From Symbiodinium sp. CCMP2592 (Eukaryota; Sar; Dinophyceae; Suessiales; Symbiodiniaceae): 64,000 bases of DNA. The DNA is taken from assembly GCA_905221615.1 (NCBI GenBank), contig CAJNDT010002035.1, positions 181,501 to 245,500 on the forward strand. The letters are read 5' to 3'. Positions 41,925-53,289 of the stretch are shown piece by piece (the first letter of the stretch is position 1; every line of letters begins with the position of its first letter). Made by a program: the position numbers and the translations under genes. Below the pieces are notes generated by a model that had not been told where the DNA came from, did not search any database, and saw only the letters and a program-made list of their open reading frames with translations.

Positions 41925-43330
41925 CACTTTCGAATTTATCCATAGAACAGGACTGTGCGGGATTGTATCAGTGCTAGCGAGTCAGACCTCTCCGTCTTCG
42001 CTCCTAGAGTTCACTCTTCAACTCCAACATGATCAACACAACAAGTCTGGACGGATCGCCCAGTCAGGCCCGCGAACACCGCGTGTTAATTCGGCTTGCG
42101 TACTTAGCCAAACTCGACAACTCTGTCGTGCGATACACGAGCACCGTCCTGGTTTGATATTGTTTAAGTGTTCGGTGGCACTCGCCGCGGTGCTTTGGGA
42201 AAGCAGAGCTGGGAAATCGAAAGGCAAACGTGGTCAAGGACTTTTTGCTCCATGGCACATGAAGACCAAGAAAAAACCAATGGCATGCTTCTCATATGCT
42301 CGCTAGTTTTCAACACATACTAGAACTACTACAGACACCTCTTTGGGGAGTCGGGTTTGGCTGGGTCAAAGGGAGCATGCGCTGCAAATATCCGTGCTGG
42401 TTCTTTCCTGATAGTTGGGGCGTGTGCGTCTGGGGAAAAAACTGCAGAAACAGACCACCACACTCATACTCATGGGAACAAAAAGGATACAAAAAGGTAT
42501 GCGTGACAAAGCCCGGCTTGGTGACAGATGTTGACCCCAGCCTTTACCTTTTCCACAAGTTCACAAGCCGCTCTGCCCCCTGTCGAAACCATACAAATCA
42601 TATGTTCATGCATGCATAGGGCATGGCACAACTCCAGATGGAGTATGGATTCCCTTGCAGAGTGCCTCTTACCAATGAGTGGGCACGGTGCTGCTTGCTG
42701 GGTCACTTGCAGCGGAAGAAAATTTCTATCAGCACCTGCGCTGCAACTGTTTCCGTGCTATTTCCTGCTATCACTCCTCTCCTCTTGTTAGGAAGGACTG
42801 CATATCTGATGCCATCCAGTGTGCTGAAAGTTGTCGCAGCATTTTCCAGACGCGGTGCTTTTTACACTAACACATACCCGCACTGACTTTAAGATTCGGC
42901 TTGGATGGGGCGTGTGTTTCCGGGGAGACACGGTAGAGACAGCTTACTACGCTAACGAGAACAGAACGATATGTGTGGGCATCGCGAAGTGCATGGCCAG
43001 CAGCAAAAAAAGCGCATAGTGACACTTGCTGACTCAGCTTTTGTGTTTTCGACAAGTCGCTCCACCGCCTGTGCCAACCACAACAACATGTCCATGCATC
43101 AACAGTGCATAGTGCAGTTCCGCAGTGGGCACGGACGCCTGCATCATCTGTGCCTAAATGCTTGCATACTGGGTCACCTGCAACAGACGAAAACTTGTGA
43201 TTGCATTTGTGCCGCACAGGTTTCGACCGCTGTTTGTTCCTGCTACTGTTTCCCTCCACTGGTTTGGTTGACACGTCGGTCAATACCCGTTTCGTTCGTG
43301 CTGCTTACCTGTATCAGACTGCATTCCTGC
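41925..43330. repeat. Module B, partial copy, internally duplicated
   Basis: Shares with 11.4-12.35 and 48.5-49.35 kb the words cgatacacgagcaccgtcc, tggggcgtgtg, ttggtgacagatgt and cgctctgccccctgt. Within it, 42400-42800 and 42900-43330 are two diverged copies of the same submodule (period about 490 bp). The 5' part matching 48.0-48.5 kb and the 3' part matching 49.5-50.7 kb are absent. Confidence 0.75.
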
Positions 43331-45106
43331 TGTGCACCCACCGCTTGAGCCTTGGACGTTAAGTCATAACGGATACCGCCAAAACTAACACGGAAAGCCT
43401 GCCTGCTGTTCGCGTAGCAGCCATATGAGGTAGTCCACTTCCTGCGGAGTTGCTTTGATTGCCTGGCGGCAGCGGTACTTCAAAGCTGCAATGCTCATGC
43501 AAACACGCTAATCTGCGCGATCGCCCCAAAACCTTGCTGATTCAAGTTCATACTCGAGCTGCCACACATAAGAAAGGGGTGGAAAAGGCAATCACCTGGG
43601 ATCCAACAAGCCGGCATGACAAACTGCCACAACTCAGCCGCACTCATGGCGGTGGCACTAAGCTCTTCTGCTGTGTCGAGACCTCCACGCTGCGTCTGAT
43701 AAAGGTGCGGCCTCTCGCGAGCATACAAGCAGTTGCTCAAATCAGAAGATGTTGACCACAAAGCGGAGGGGTACCCATTTCTCCAATCTGCACCAGCCGC
43801 CTCTTTCACCCAGCTGTCTATCGCCGAACCTGAGCCTCTCCGCCGTCTCCAACTACTACGACTTCTCACACAGACGTGCATGGCAACTTCTAGACCGTAC
43901 CGTTGCATCAGGCCCTAAACAAAAACCCATAAACTGCCCTAAAACCTTCAACCCGTGGTTGGAGTAATCGCGGGCGGCTGTGAGACGCGTCTCAGCTCAT
44001 CACAACATGTAATTAAAACTCCTGCTGTAGGACGCATGGCCTGGAGTCGAGAGGTATATGCTGATTCTCGGGGGCTTCTGGTTGGTGATTAGGCTTCCCT
44101 ACAAGACCCTCCAAGATTCGGGAAAGAAAGAGCTTGTGAAGGCCATGTCAACTACTCTAAAGGCTTGCCAGACATCCTGTACACAGGCTTATACAGACCC
44201 TATAAGCAAAGTGTTCTAAGCCTAACCCTACTGCCGTCATCGCCCGGCACCCGGAGTTTTGAGAAGTCTGCCACCCAGGTCAACATCGACATGGTGGCCA
44301 ATCCCCAGGCTGACTGCATCAAAACGGTCAGCCATTGAATGGCAAACGAGCCTGCCATCCACGGACCATTAGCCGACGTAAGTCGTGGAGCTTAGGGCTT
44401 AGGGCGCTAATGGTTTGGGGCTTCGGAAGGCCCTCAACCCTTAACCTAGGTTTAGTAGATCTTAGAATGCGGGGAGGCCCACCACCAGTAGTGTGCAGCT
44501 TGGGGTCTGACATCGGGTTTTCAGAACATAGGTCAGGCGCGCATCCATGACAATGAACCCTGACCTCATACATAGATGTGGTTTCCGGCGATGCCTTTAT
44601 TTGTTGCCACCCCCTTCTTCTTTGGGAGTTTACTGAGTTTGAGGTTTGAAGGTGCTGCCCTCATTTACGATACCGTAGGCCTCCAGAAGCTATACACTCA
44701 AGCACTAAACACTGAAGCTGGAACCTGTAAACCCCTGAAACGTATTCGGACTGGCTGCTACACCATACTTCAATACATAACATCATCTGCGGAGGTTGAA
44801 ACGTCGGACATGGCCGGATGAAAACTTGAGTGCGGGCACACCCTGAGGCAGGGTACAGCTTGGGGGCATCCGTTGCACTAGGGCTCCTCTCATCATCAAC
44901 ACTTCCCTAATATAGCGTTTTTGTCGCAAAATTCACATGTACGTTCTCCCCGGCTCCTATTGTACTGAATCACAGTCCCTTCTAGAACACAATCAGCAAC
45001 CGTAATGTATTTGCCCAACCGCCATGTACATGCAGGATATGTGCGTGTGTGTATGCATGTATGTATGTATGCATTTACCGATGTATCTCTGTACCAGTGC
45101 ATCTAG
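43331..45106. other. Unassigned region
   Basis: A minus frame at 43495-43908 (137 codons) has mixed composition (AELWQFVMPACWIPGDCLF), while a + frame at 43733-43918 overlaps it; neither is supported. A gtatgcatgtatgtatg microsatellite lies at 45048-45075. The segment near 44260-44335 resembles 2920-2985. Confidence 0.3.
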
Positions 45107-45236
45107 GCACACTTGTTGCTTAAGTGGCCAAACCTGAAAGCCCTGGTTGGAGAGACGCCGCAGCTGCGAGACTCCATCTTCGAAGAGCTTGCCAAGACCC
45201 AGGGCACTTCAGAATACGAGGACTGGAAGGGCACCT
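45107..45236 (+). CDS. Candidate internal exon with splice-like borders
   Basis: The + strand reads LLLKWPNLKALVGETPQLRD, then SIFEELAKTQGTSEYEDWKG. The composition is typical of a soluble helical protein. The left border is ctag before GCACAC, a plausible 3' splice AG. The right border is ACCT followed by gtaagg, a strong 5' splice match. The frame stays open to a stop at about 45313. There is no recognised domain and no neighbouring exon could be linked. Confidence 0.33.
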
Positions 45237-45313
45237 GTAAGGACTATAATGGTTGCAAAAGGGCTGGTCTAAAGCTATGTGCCCAAACCCCCATCGTAGC
45301 ACCCCGGCTGTGA

Positions 45314-45599
45314 TTCTTGCATCGGAATCGGGGCCTCCGGCCGCCAAGATTCACGAAAGATGACGGCAACAGGGTTCCTGTGACTAGGCCCAGGCTTAGG
45401 GCGCTTAGCTGCTGGGGTCTGTAGAACCCTGTTTACAGGATTTCTAGCAACCCCTTGGTGAGCTTAATCCTGATAGTGCTGCGGCGCCCCTTCACAAGCT
45501 CTGTCGCCAAGGCACCCCGAGCTCACTTGAATTCATCTCTGACGCCTTCCAGAGCAAAGACAAAAGCTGTCATAATTGCCTTTTTCATAGTAGAACAAA
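45314..45599. other. Unassigned spacer
   Basis: No feature is supported in this stretch. Confidence 0.35.
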
Positions 45600-45960
45600 A
45601 GAGCAAATAACCAGGCTGGTCATCATCGTTGTCAATGCCACTTCAAGAGTGTCATCTTCTTTGTGTCCATGGAATTGGGCATCACAAGGGCCTCTGCGAG
45701 TCATTCCATGAGGACCACCATGGCCAACCATCATGTCACCATGCTCATCACCGTCACCGTCACCATCGCCGCCACGGCCATGCAATAGTGCCAAGCAGCA
45801 GCCAGGCGGCAGACGAACCAGCAGCAACATGCTCAACATAGTGAAACTCCCGTCCCGTCTCATAGCAGTAACACAACAGACACCACAAACACCACCATAA
45901 TCACCACGACAACTACCACCATAAACACCAAATGCGCTGGGAACGACGAAGACGGCAGCT
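45600..45960. repeat. CAC/CAT/ACC triplet island
   Basis: Words such as accgtcaccgtcaccatcg and accaccataatcaccacg. A 161-codon minus frame with Val-rich stretches and a 70-codon His-rich + frame are by-products. Confidence 0.6.
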
Positions 45961-46459
45961 ACCACCTCAAGCGCAATCACCACAAGTAGAACATCTAGGA
46001 GAGGGACAGAGGCAGGAGCCTTTATTGCATGTGACCGTGCCCATGTATACAAGCTGTTCAGTGGTACCAATCATCCCAACCCATGCCAACTTCGACTTCA
46101 CTTGCCAAGTCAAAGGGCCGTCTCGTCCAAAGCGTGTTCAGCACGGCTGAAGGTTTAGGATGCACAAGGGTGTGTGGGTCGCATTTGGGGCGTCGGGGGT
46201 TGTGGAGACTCTGGATCAAAACTTTGCGGGTGGTGCAAAGAGTTGGGTTTCGAGGTGGGCATAAGCCCGGGAATGCCGTTAACTTTAAATCCCACGCCCG
46301 ACTTCCCTTCAGACATTGCTGCGCATCCTTGCTACGAAGGCCCAAAACCTTCTAAGCCTTCACCAAGCCTGAAGCCCCATAAAACACCCCAATACAACCC
46401 AACTCTAAAATCCTGAAATGATAAACAACTACGTTCCCTGGATCTTCCAAACTAGTTTC
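45961..46459. other. Unassigned spacer
   Basis: Only short frames on both strands, with no shared motif elsewhere in the window. Confidence 0.35.
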
Positions 46460-47205
46460 CGAATGTTCGCTGCCAGAGCCCGTACTTACTGAATGCCCCT
46501 AAACTCTGACTTTCGAGCCCCGGTCTTCTCAGGCTGTGGCGGTTTTTCGCTCCGAGCAAAACCGCCTCAACGTCAACTACACACTGGAGCAGATTCAAAA
46601 CTCTAAACGGAGATGTCGATTGGCACTCTCACCAAATCTTCCTCCACTAGTACTCCGATTCCGTTCAAAACTCCCTGACCAGTAAGCCTCCCATGTACGG
46701 GCTGAGCACTTTGCGCACGAAACGTGACGATGCCAGGTCCCCAATTTAGAGAACCTCCTCCATACTACGCTCTGGTAATCAAAATAGGGCTTTGTGGTAA
46801 TTGTAGTATATACTATACTTGCAAAAGGAAATCCCAGCATAATATTGGTGCATAGGATTTTGGCCACGCACGTGCGCTGCGTACACTGCAATTTGGCATC
46901 CAGTGCAAGCTGGCTGTTGAGCACGCAAGTTTGCTAAAGTTTGTTATCGTACACCTTAGGATACCATAACGTACTACTATACCTTCGGATATCATAGCAT
47001 AGTCTAGTATACTATAGACCACCGTACGCTGGAGCTTGCGCCCGTGGCCCGTCAGAGACTGCTTAGCCTGCACTTCTGTCAAAGCTTCACTATGCTGTAG
47101 TATAGTGTACTGTACTACTGCGACTTTTCAGCTGCAAGACTAAAAGGCGCCTGTGCAGAGGGAGACATGAGCTGCACAAGCTCTGGCATGACAGCAAGTT
47201 TGCCT
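46460..47205. repeat. Module C, diverged copy, plus linker
   Basis: The words gagcccgtact, cggtcttctcaggct, ctagtatactatagaccaccgtac, cccgtggccc and gagactgcttagcctgcact match 14.05-15.08 and 60.5-61.5 kb. The right part (47100-47205: agctgcaagactaaaa, gcgcctg, tctggcatgacagcaa) matches 59600-59700. Confidence 0.7.
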
Positions 47206-47912
47206 CACCTACATGTACCCATAATACTACCTACAGTAGAGTGGAGTATACCAGAGTGTCGTAAAGCATTGCATAAAGTAGTGTAGTGCAAAGTAGCGTA
47301 GAATAGTGCTGTGTGTAGTGTAATGTATAGTATATAGCATATCGTACAGTACACGGCATAGTGGGGAGTATGGTCAGGTAAAGTATTGCATCTTATGGTA
47401 CAGTATGGGACAATACAGTGTCTGGCATAGTATCTAGTATAGAGCAGAATATACTGCATACCGTAGTGTATAGTACAGTGCCTAGTACAGTGTCTAAGTT
47501 GGCCGCACCTACATGTACCCATAATACTACCTACAGTAGAGTGGGGTATACCAGAGTGTCGTAAAGCATTGCATAAAGTAGTGTGGTGCAAAGTAGCGTA
47601 GAATAGTGTTGTGTGTAGTGTAATGTCTAGCAATACATATCGTACAGTACACGCATAGTGGGGAGTATGGTCAGGTAAAGTATTGCATCTTATGGTACAG
47701 TATGGGGCAATACAGTGTCTGGCATAGTATCTAGTATAGAGCATAATATACTGCATACTGTAATGACATGTACCCAGAATACTACCTACAGTAGAGTGGA
47801 GTATACCAGAGTGTCGTAAAGCATTGCATAAAGTAGTGCAGTGCAAAGTCGCGTAGAATAGTGTAGTGTGTAGTGTAATGTATAGTCTAGCATATCGTAC
47901 AGTACACGGCGC
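47206..47912. repeat. GTATAGT-rich tandem array, unit about 300/255 bp
   Basis: Three successive units begin acatgtaccca.aatactacct at 47211, 47510 and 47767. The first two run about 299 and 257 bp and the third is truncated at about 145 bp. The units themselves are made of degenerate TAGTGTA/GTATAGT words. A diverged relative lies at 54560-54835. Minus-strand frames (Tyr/Cys/His/Thr-rich) are artefacts. Confidence 0.9.
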
Positions 47913-47930
47913 CTCTTAGCGGCTTTCTCT

Positions 47931-47966
47931 CTCTCTCTCTCTCTCTCCCTCCCTCTCCTCGTTAAT
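47931..47966. repeat. (CT)n microsatellite
   Basis: About 18 CT units with ccct interruptions at the end, immediately before module B copy 3. Confidence 0.95.
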
Positions 47967-48009
47967 CTTGCCACTGGAGAATGCGAAGCACCGTCTAAGC
48001 ATGCAGGGG

Positions 48010-50760
48010 TGAGAGCGCAATCACTCTCTCTTGCTCTCCCTCCCCTTCCACGGTCAGGCCTGCATAGCTTCCAAAATGCAAGGGCGGCTTTTGAGCCGAA
48101 AGGAGCCACACAGGACGTCGTCAGGAGTACATGAGATGAGAAGGGAACCGTCAAAACAAGACGTAACAACAACAAAACGATGCTAAATCCGCATCGCTAG
48201 TACACCGCAACGACTCGAAGCGCGCACACCGAGGGCTCCACAAAAGATCAGAAAAAGAATGCTGTGAATTGGAGCCATGAGAGCTGAGAGGATCATCTCA
48301 GCGATTCAAGCCGCAAGAGGCTTCGTGTGAGGGTTAGGATATGCACAGACGACAAGAGGTGTCTTTCGGCCGCTGTTTCAAATCCCCATAGTACTGACGA
48401 CAGCATCAGCGGGCACTACAGCGGTCTCCCAGCCCAGGCCTACAACGTTAGACACCTTACTTACATGCTTTGGACCTAATTCTGGGAGCTCCCTGCAATT
48501 TCAGTTCCAAGTTCCGGCGGCTTAGTTGGGGCATTTAGGATCAGTACTCATTTGTCAGACCTCTGTCTCAGCCACTAGAACTCATTCTTCAACACATCAC
48601 AGATCGTCGAGTCAGGCTCCCCTACCCTGCCACTCAACTTCGCCTGTGTACTTTGCCAAGCTCGGCACCATGATGCTTTCGACTCTGTCGTGCGATACAC
48701 GAGCACCGTCCTTGTTTGGTATTGCTTTGATTTCGTGCTCTGCGGAAAACAGAGCTGGGAAATCGACATGCAGATGTGGTCGAGGACCTTTTGCTCCAAG
48801 GCACATAAAGACGAGGAAAAAGACAATGACAGGCCAATCATATGCTCATACTTTCTCAGCTCAACGTAGACAAGGGTAGTGTGCATTAGAGCTACTATAG
48901 ATATCGTGTGGGGGTTTCAGGTGTGGCTGGGTCAAACGGAGCATACAGCATAATGCGATGCCAATACCCACGCTGGTTTATGTGGGCATCCTTCAACGTA
49001 TCGCCAGCAAAAGCAGTGGTGCATGCTGCCAGAGAAAGCCCGCTTTTGGTGACAGATGTTGACCCAAACCTTAGTTTGTCCACGAGCCGCCCTGCCCTTG
49101 TTCCAAACACACAAACATGTTCATGCACCAACACAGGGCAGAGTGTATGTTACAATGCGTGGCACAATGCTTCTTACTGGTTCACTTTCAACAGAAAACG
49201 TCTAATTGAACCTGTGCTGCAACTGTCTCCCGTGCTAGATAGTTGTTCCTGCTACAGCTCCCCTCCTCTTGTTGATGCGTCAGTCAATACCCGTTTTTCC
49301 GCGCTGCTGACTTGTATCGAACGCTTGGGTTTTGAACGTGGGTGAACGGACTCCCAAGTCACCAGTCCGCAGCACGACCTGGGCAGCCAGGGTCTCGGGA
49401 TAAGCGGCGAAGTCGGGAAAGGTGAGCCCTCAATTAAAAACCAGAAGGTGCTATTTTGATTCAGCGGACTGCTCCTCCCTTCACGATTTGTTACACTATG
49501 CGGTTTGGAGTTTAGGGTTGGTTTAGGGGTTCTACATGGGAAAGTTCTTGCTTCAGCAGCCTCCAGCCGGACTTTGCCAAGCTTCCGACACGAAGGATGA
49601 TGTCCTCGTGCTGCCTAAAACAACAAAGGGGTGTTGCCTGGTCGGTTTTACAGGGCTGAAGGTGTAGGATTCGGGCTCACGGGACCCTGAATCATAAATC
49701 GTTTTTCGCTTTTCTATCGTTCAGGAGCTTTTCGGCATGATGTCTCCTTCGCAGTCTGGATCTAGGGAGCAGAGCTGTAGGGTTGGAGCATGTTGGAGCA
49801 AATCCAGAAACGGCCGCCAAGTTCCAAAACATAGCTCTTGGCGGGCAAGGATGGCTTGCGGTCGGAGCTTGGGAGCTTCTGCGGACCCTAGGTTCGGGGC
49901 GCAGGCGGGGACGTCAGAAGCACTGCCGGACGACCAACAACAACAGAAAGAGAACAATGCAGCAAAAGCAGTAACAACACTAGCGGCCCTGGGGACGGGC
50001 GTGCACCTTACGACATAAGTCGCCTCAGACGGAGCTAGAGTCTAGAGGTAAGTGCAAGCAGGGGTAAAGGCTTGTGAACGACAGCGAACGCGACCGAGCC
50101 GGACTTCGAGTCAACCACCACTTCTGAAGCCCGCACTTCCGATCCAAGACCCCTTTGCAGGAAGCCTCTTCATGGTCGGCTCTGTTGCAGAAGGCATCAA
50201 ACACAGAAACAGACTACACATCACTCCGCACAATCAATCCGGGGGAAGAGGCCTGCACGACTTTCAGCCCACAGTCAAGGTACGGTCCCAATGAAAAAAA
50301 GCTCCACGAGTGCGAGAAGATGCGCGTGCTGCTGTTGCCAGAAGCAGTGGGGCCAGAGGTCAGCGGATGGCCTCGGAATCTTACAACACTCAAACCTCAA
50401 CAAACGTGTGAAGCCGCCTGCTTGCAATACACCGTCCGAGCCGATGCCGAAGGAGTCGCTCAGGATGTCAGATTAGCCAGCACTTCGCAAAGAGATGTAC
50501 CATCGTCTTCTTTGTCGGGGTCAACTCTAGCGATAGCAACATCAACAGCAGCCATTATCTGCACCCTCGCCACCATCATCACCCACATATTACACCTTCC
50601 ACATGACAGCTCGGGATCCCTTGGGCCGAACTTCTGATCTGGGGCCCATGCGTCCGCACATCCTGAAGCCTGAGCGTGTTTTGGGGCTCCAGGACTCCAG
50701 GACCGAAGTTAGTGGTGCTGGGATCAAAAGCAATGTGTCGCTTCATTCGAGTTTGCTCGT
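48010..50760. repeat. Module B, copy 3 (second full copy)
   Basis: Collinear with 10995-13420 over its full length and about 300 bp longer because of indels. It lacks the 66-bp tandem duplication. It is followed by module A, whereas copy 1 is followed by modules C then A. Confidence 0.8.
50465..50637 (+). CDS. Possible exon with TSQxDVPSSSL peptide, second copy
   Basis: Reads LASTSQRDVPSSSLSGS, then TSTAAIICTL, and stops at 50637. It is the partner of the + frame at 13085-13321 and differs by in-frame 6-bp indels and several synonymous changes. The ORF can be extended upstream to 50155 without an ATG-supported start. The function is unknown. Confidence 0.3.
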
Positions 50761-50984
50761 GCTTCTCTGAGGGCGTACTGAGTGTTCGACATGTTGCTTA
50801 GCCCCCTGCACTATAGCGGTTCGTAAGCACACGTACCGGGCACCAACCACTAGACATGCACGCGGAGGTGTCGCCCATACTTACATCGTGTTCGCCAGGC
50901 TTGGAGTCCGTGTGGATTCCAGCTTTTGCCCCATATCTGGGAGATTCTCGAAACAGCGGTAGGGGCACATGGCGACTGATAACA

Positions 50985-52105
50985 GAGAGATCATAGCGGG
51001 CGCCGTATCCGGTCCCCCTCAGAAAACACCATGCCTGCGAAGGGTACGATCTTGGAGGGGATCAGATCGCTAGCTCTATATTGCCGGCTCCTACATTCGG
51101 TGTAGTTTTCAAAAAAACAAAGCTCGAGACGCCTTGCACGGCAACTCCGCTGAGAATGCCGCCGAGCTCGGCCGTGGCCGCCGATGCAGTAATGGAGACA
51201 TCCGAGCACATCCCCGTGAGGATGCCAAAAAACATCAATAACACAACGACGGCATGATCGGAACTGTGGGGAAGACATACTCAACAAAAATGCTTCCATC
51301 ACGCAAGCACGCATGTGTGACTACCTAGCTGAATGGGGCAAACATGTGCTCAAGACCGGCCACATGCTGGCCTGCATCAGTCCCAACCTCTCCTACGCCT
51401 TGAGAAGCTGCACCAGCTCGAATGCGCGGACTGGTCATCCACATGCCGTTCTGCCGTTACCCGCACAACAGACTACAGGCAGGCATACAGAGACATGTAT
51501 CACAAAAATACGGCCATTGGCCATTGATGCATGTCAACTTGCTTCATGATTCATCTGTTTAGTGCATGTTTGTGTACCAACAAGCAATACATGCTCTTGC
51601 ATACATACCTGCGTGCTACCGGCGTACCTACCTTGCCACCTACCTACGAATCTACATACGCTCATATGTAGGCATGCACGCATACATGCCGGCACATACA
51701 TATACACATGTATACATGCATACATCCGTACATACATACATACATACATGTATACATACATACATACATACATGCATACATACATACATACATACGTGCA
51801 TACATGCACACATACCTGTGTGCCTACATACCTATCTACTTGCCTACCTTGCCTGCATGCCTGCCTGCCTTGCCTGCATGCCTGCCTCGACCGCCCGCCC
51901 CCCTACGACATGCACGCATGGATACATAACATACATGCACGCAGGTAGCATAGACGACAAGATGTGCAAAGAGCGAATGTAGCGCAGATGCGCGGCAAAA
52001 AAAGCCAAGAACGTGCTGAAACGGCGATCTTTTTCCAACCAACCGCCTCACTCTCGTGGGTGCCGGCTGCATCACAAGAGAAGGCACGACCTGCATGGTC
52101 TCGCG
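50985..52105. repeat. Dispersed module A, long copy
   Basis: Matches 3590-4670 throughout (ccgatgcag.aatggagac, tccccgtgaggatgccaaa, tacctagctg-like, tttttccaacc.accgcctcac, gccggctgcat). The minus strand over 51062-51244 is open and reads VVLLMFFGILTGMCSDVS then ITASAATAELGG. This is the most intact version of the peptide found in the other copies and the best candidate for the module's ancestral coding strand. Confidence 0.8.
51595..51890. repeat. (CATA)n and (CTGC)n microsatellite in module A
   Basis: Long imperfect acatacatacatac tract followed by cctgcctgcctt words. The Tyr/His/Thr and Met/Tyr/Val frames are artefacts. Confidence 0.95.
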
Positions 52106-52224
52106 AGATTTCGCTCTGTGAAGAGGTTAACGGTGTTGTGGTTGCCACTGGCGATTCGTTACTCCGTCCGCGTTTGCTCCGATTCTTTACGGAGGCTGGA
52201 AGGAAAGTCTCGGTCTTCGGTGCG

Positions 52225-52525
52225 GGGCATTAATACACATGTTAGTATGTGTATTGGTATTAATATTGGTATAAGTCTTAGCATGTTTATTCGTATTCGT
52301 GTTTGCATACTATGAGCATTCGCGCAATAAATATGATCACTAGCATCAGTACGAGTGTAAGCATTCGTACTCGATTTAGCATTAACATCAGTATTAGTAA
52401 TTGTATGAGTATGAGTAGTAGTACTAGAAATAGTAAAGGTATGAATATCAGCAGCAGCGCCAGCACGAGTGGTAGTGCTAGAAACAGTATCAGTATCGGT
52501 GTGAGTAGCCTCGCGGCACGGTGAT
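52225..52525. repeat. Degenerate AGTATTAGTAT/AGCAG minisatellite-like tract
   Basis: Words such as ttggtattaatattggt, agtattagtaattg and tagtagtactagaa recur without a fixed period. It gives Ser/Ile-rich + and Leu-rich - frames. Confidence 0.65.
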
Positions 52526-52536
52526 CGAAATTCTGC

Positions 52537-52761
52537 ATGCTGGCCGTGTCTACGAGAAAAGGAGTCCCTTCACTTGCCGAGCTTGGCGCTCCTTTGCTAC
52601 AGCCAGTCCGTGCAACCACGAGAAACTCTGATGTTCAAGCTGAAACTGTCAACGACTGGAACATGCTCAGCTTGATCTGCGGAGATATCTTCTGGAAGCC
52701 AAGCACCCCGCAGAAATTGAGCGCCTCAAGCCACCTGGCAGGCAGATGGAAGGCGGCTTAG
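52537..52761 (+). CDS. Possible first exon, unidentified protein
   Basis: Begins at ATG 52537 and runs 74 codons with ordinary composition (PSLAELGAPLLQPVRATTR, NDWNMLSLICGDIFW). Two further gene-like + frames follow at 52901-53104 and about 53290-53654 in other phases, so one intron-containing gene is possible. There is no recognised domain and exon joins could not be assigned. Confidence 0.28.
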   Translation: MLAVSTRKGVPSLAELGAPLLQPVRATTRNSDVQAETVNDWNMLSLICGDIFWKPSTPQKLSASSHLAGRWKAA

Positions 52762-52900
52762 ACGGCAGAAACATGTGTTCCGTTGCTGTGACCGTGGTGT
52801 GCCTGGAGGCTCAGCATAAATATGACAAACACTGTGCTGCATGCGATACCACCTTGAACAAGCTTCTGTAGCTGAGACCGACCAACACTGACAGAATCAC

Positions 52901-53104
52901 TTGGTGAAGCGGGGCTCCAGGAGGCCAATCAAATGTGCGCAGAATGTGCAGGCTGTAGCTGGGGCCCTGCCAATAGTTAATCCGGAAGTCCCCCTCCAAG
53001 GCACCAGCAAAAACCCCAAAACGGTGCCTCTGAACCTCGTCCTCCCCATGGATCCACCTGGGAGCCAAAGCTCTGGACAGGGGGCTGTTTCATGCAAAGT
53101 ATAG
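52901..53104 (+). CDS. Possible middle exon of the same gene
   Basis: The + frame reads SRRPIKCAQNVQAVAGALPI, then VNPEVPLQGTSKNPKTVPL. The minus strand is also open (52811-53068) with comparably mixed composition. It is supported only by composition and by its position between two other + frames. Confidence 0.25.
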   Translation: MVKRGSRRPIKCAQNVQAVAGALPIVNPEVPLQGTSKNPKTVPLNLVLPMDPPGSQSSGQGAVSCKV

Positions 53105-53289
53105 CTAGTTGTAGCTACGCAATGGGGCTAACCCTTCAGTATGATGCGGGTGTCGCCCAAAGACGCTCATTGTGGAGCCTTTGTGGACCTAACCCCAGGG
53201 TCGCACCTAAGGTGTGGGGTTATGTGAGTGCCCGGGTTCTGACCTCAGCGTTTTCGCACATGCGGAGTGACATGGCTCCTCATGGCGGC

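Noticed and set aside
41102-41977. 291-codon + strand open frame
   Set aside because: Most of its length is the GGTTGGAT array and CATC/CAGC repeats, and its first third is antisense to the charged minus-strand exon family.
47205-47846. 213-codon minus frame rich in Tyr, His, Cys and Thr
   Set aside because: It is a translation of the GTATAGT super-repeat and changes frame between units of different length.
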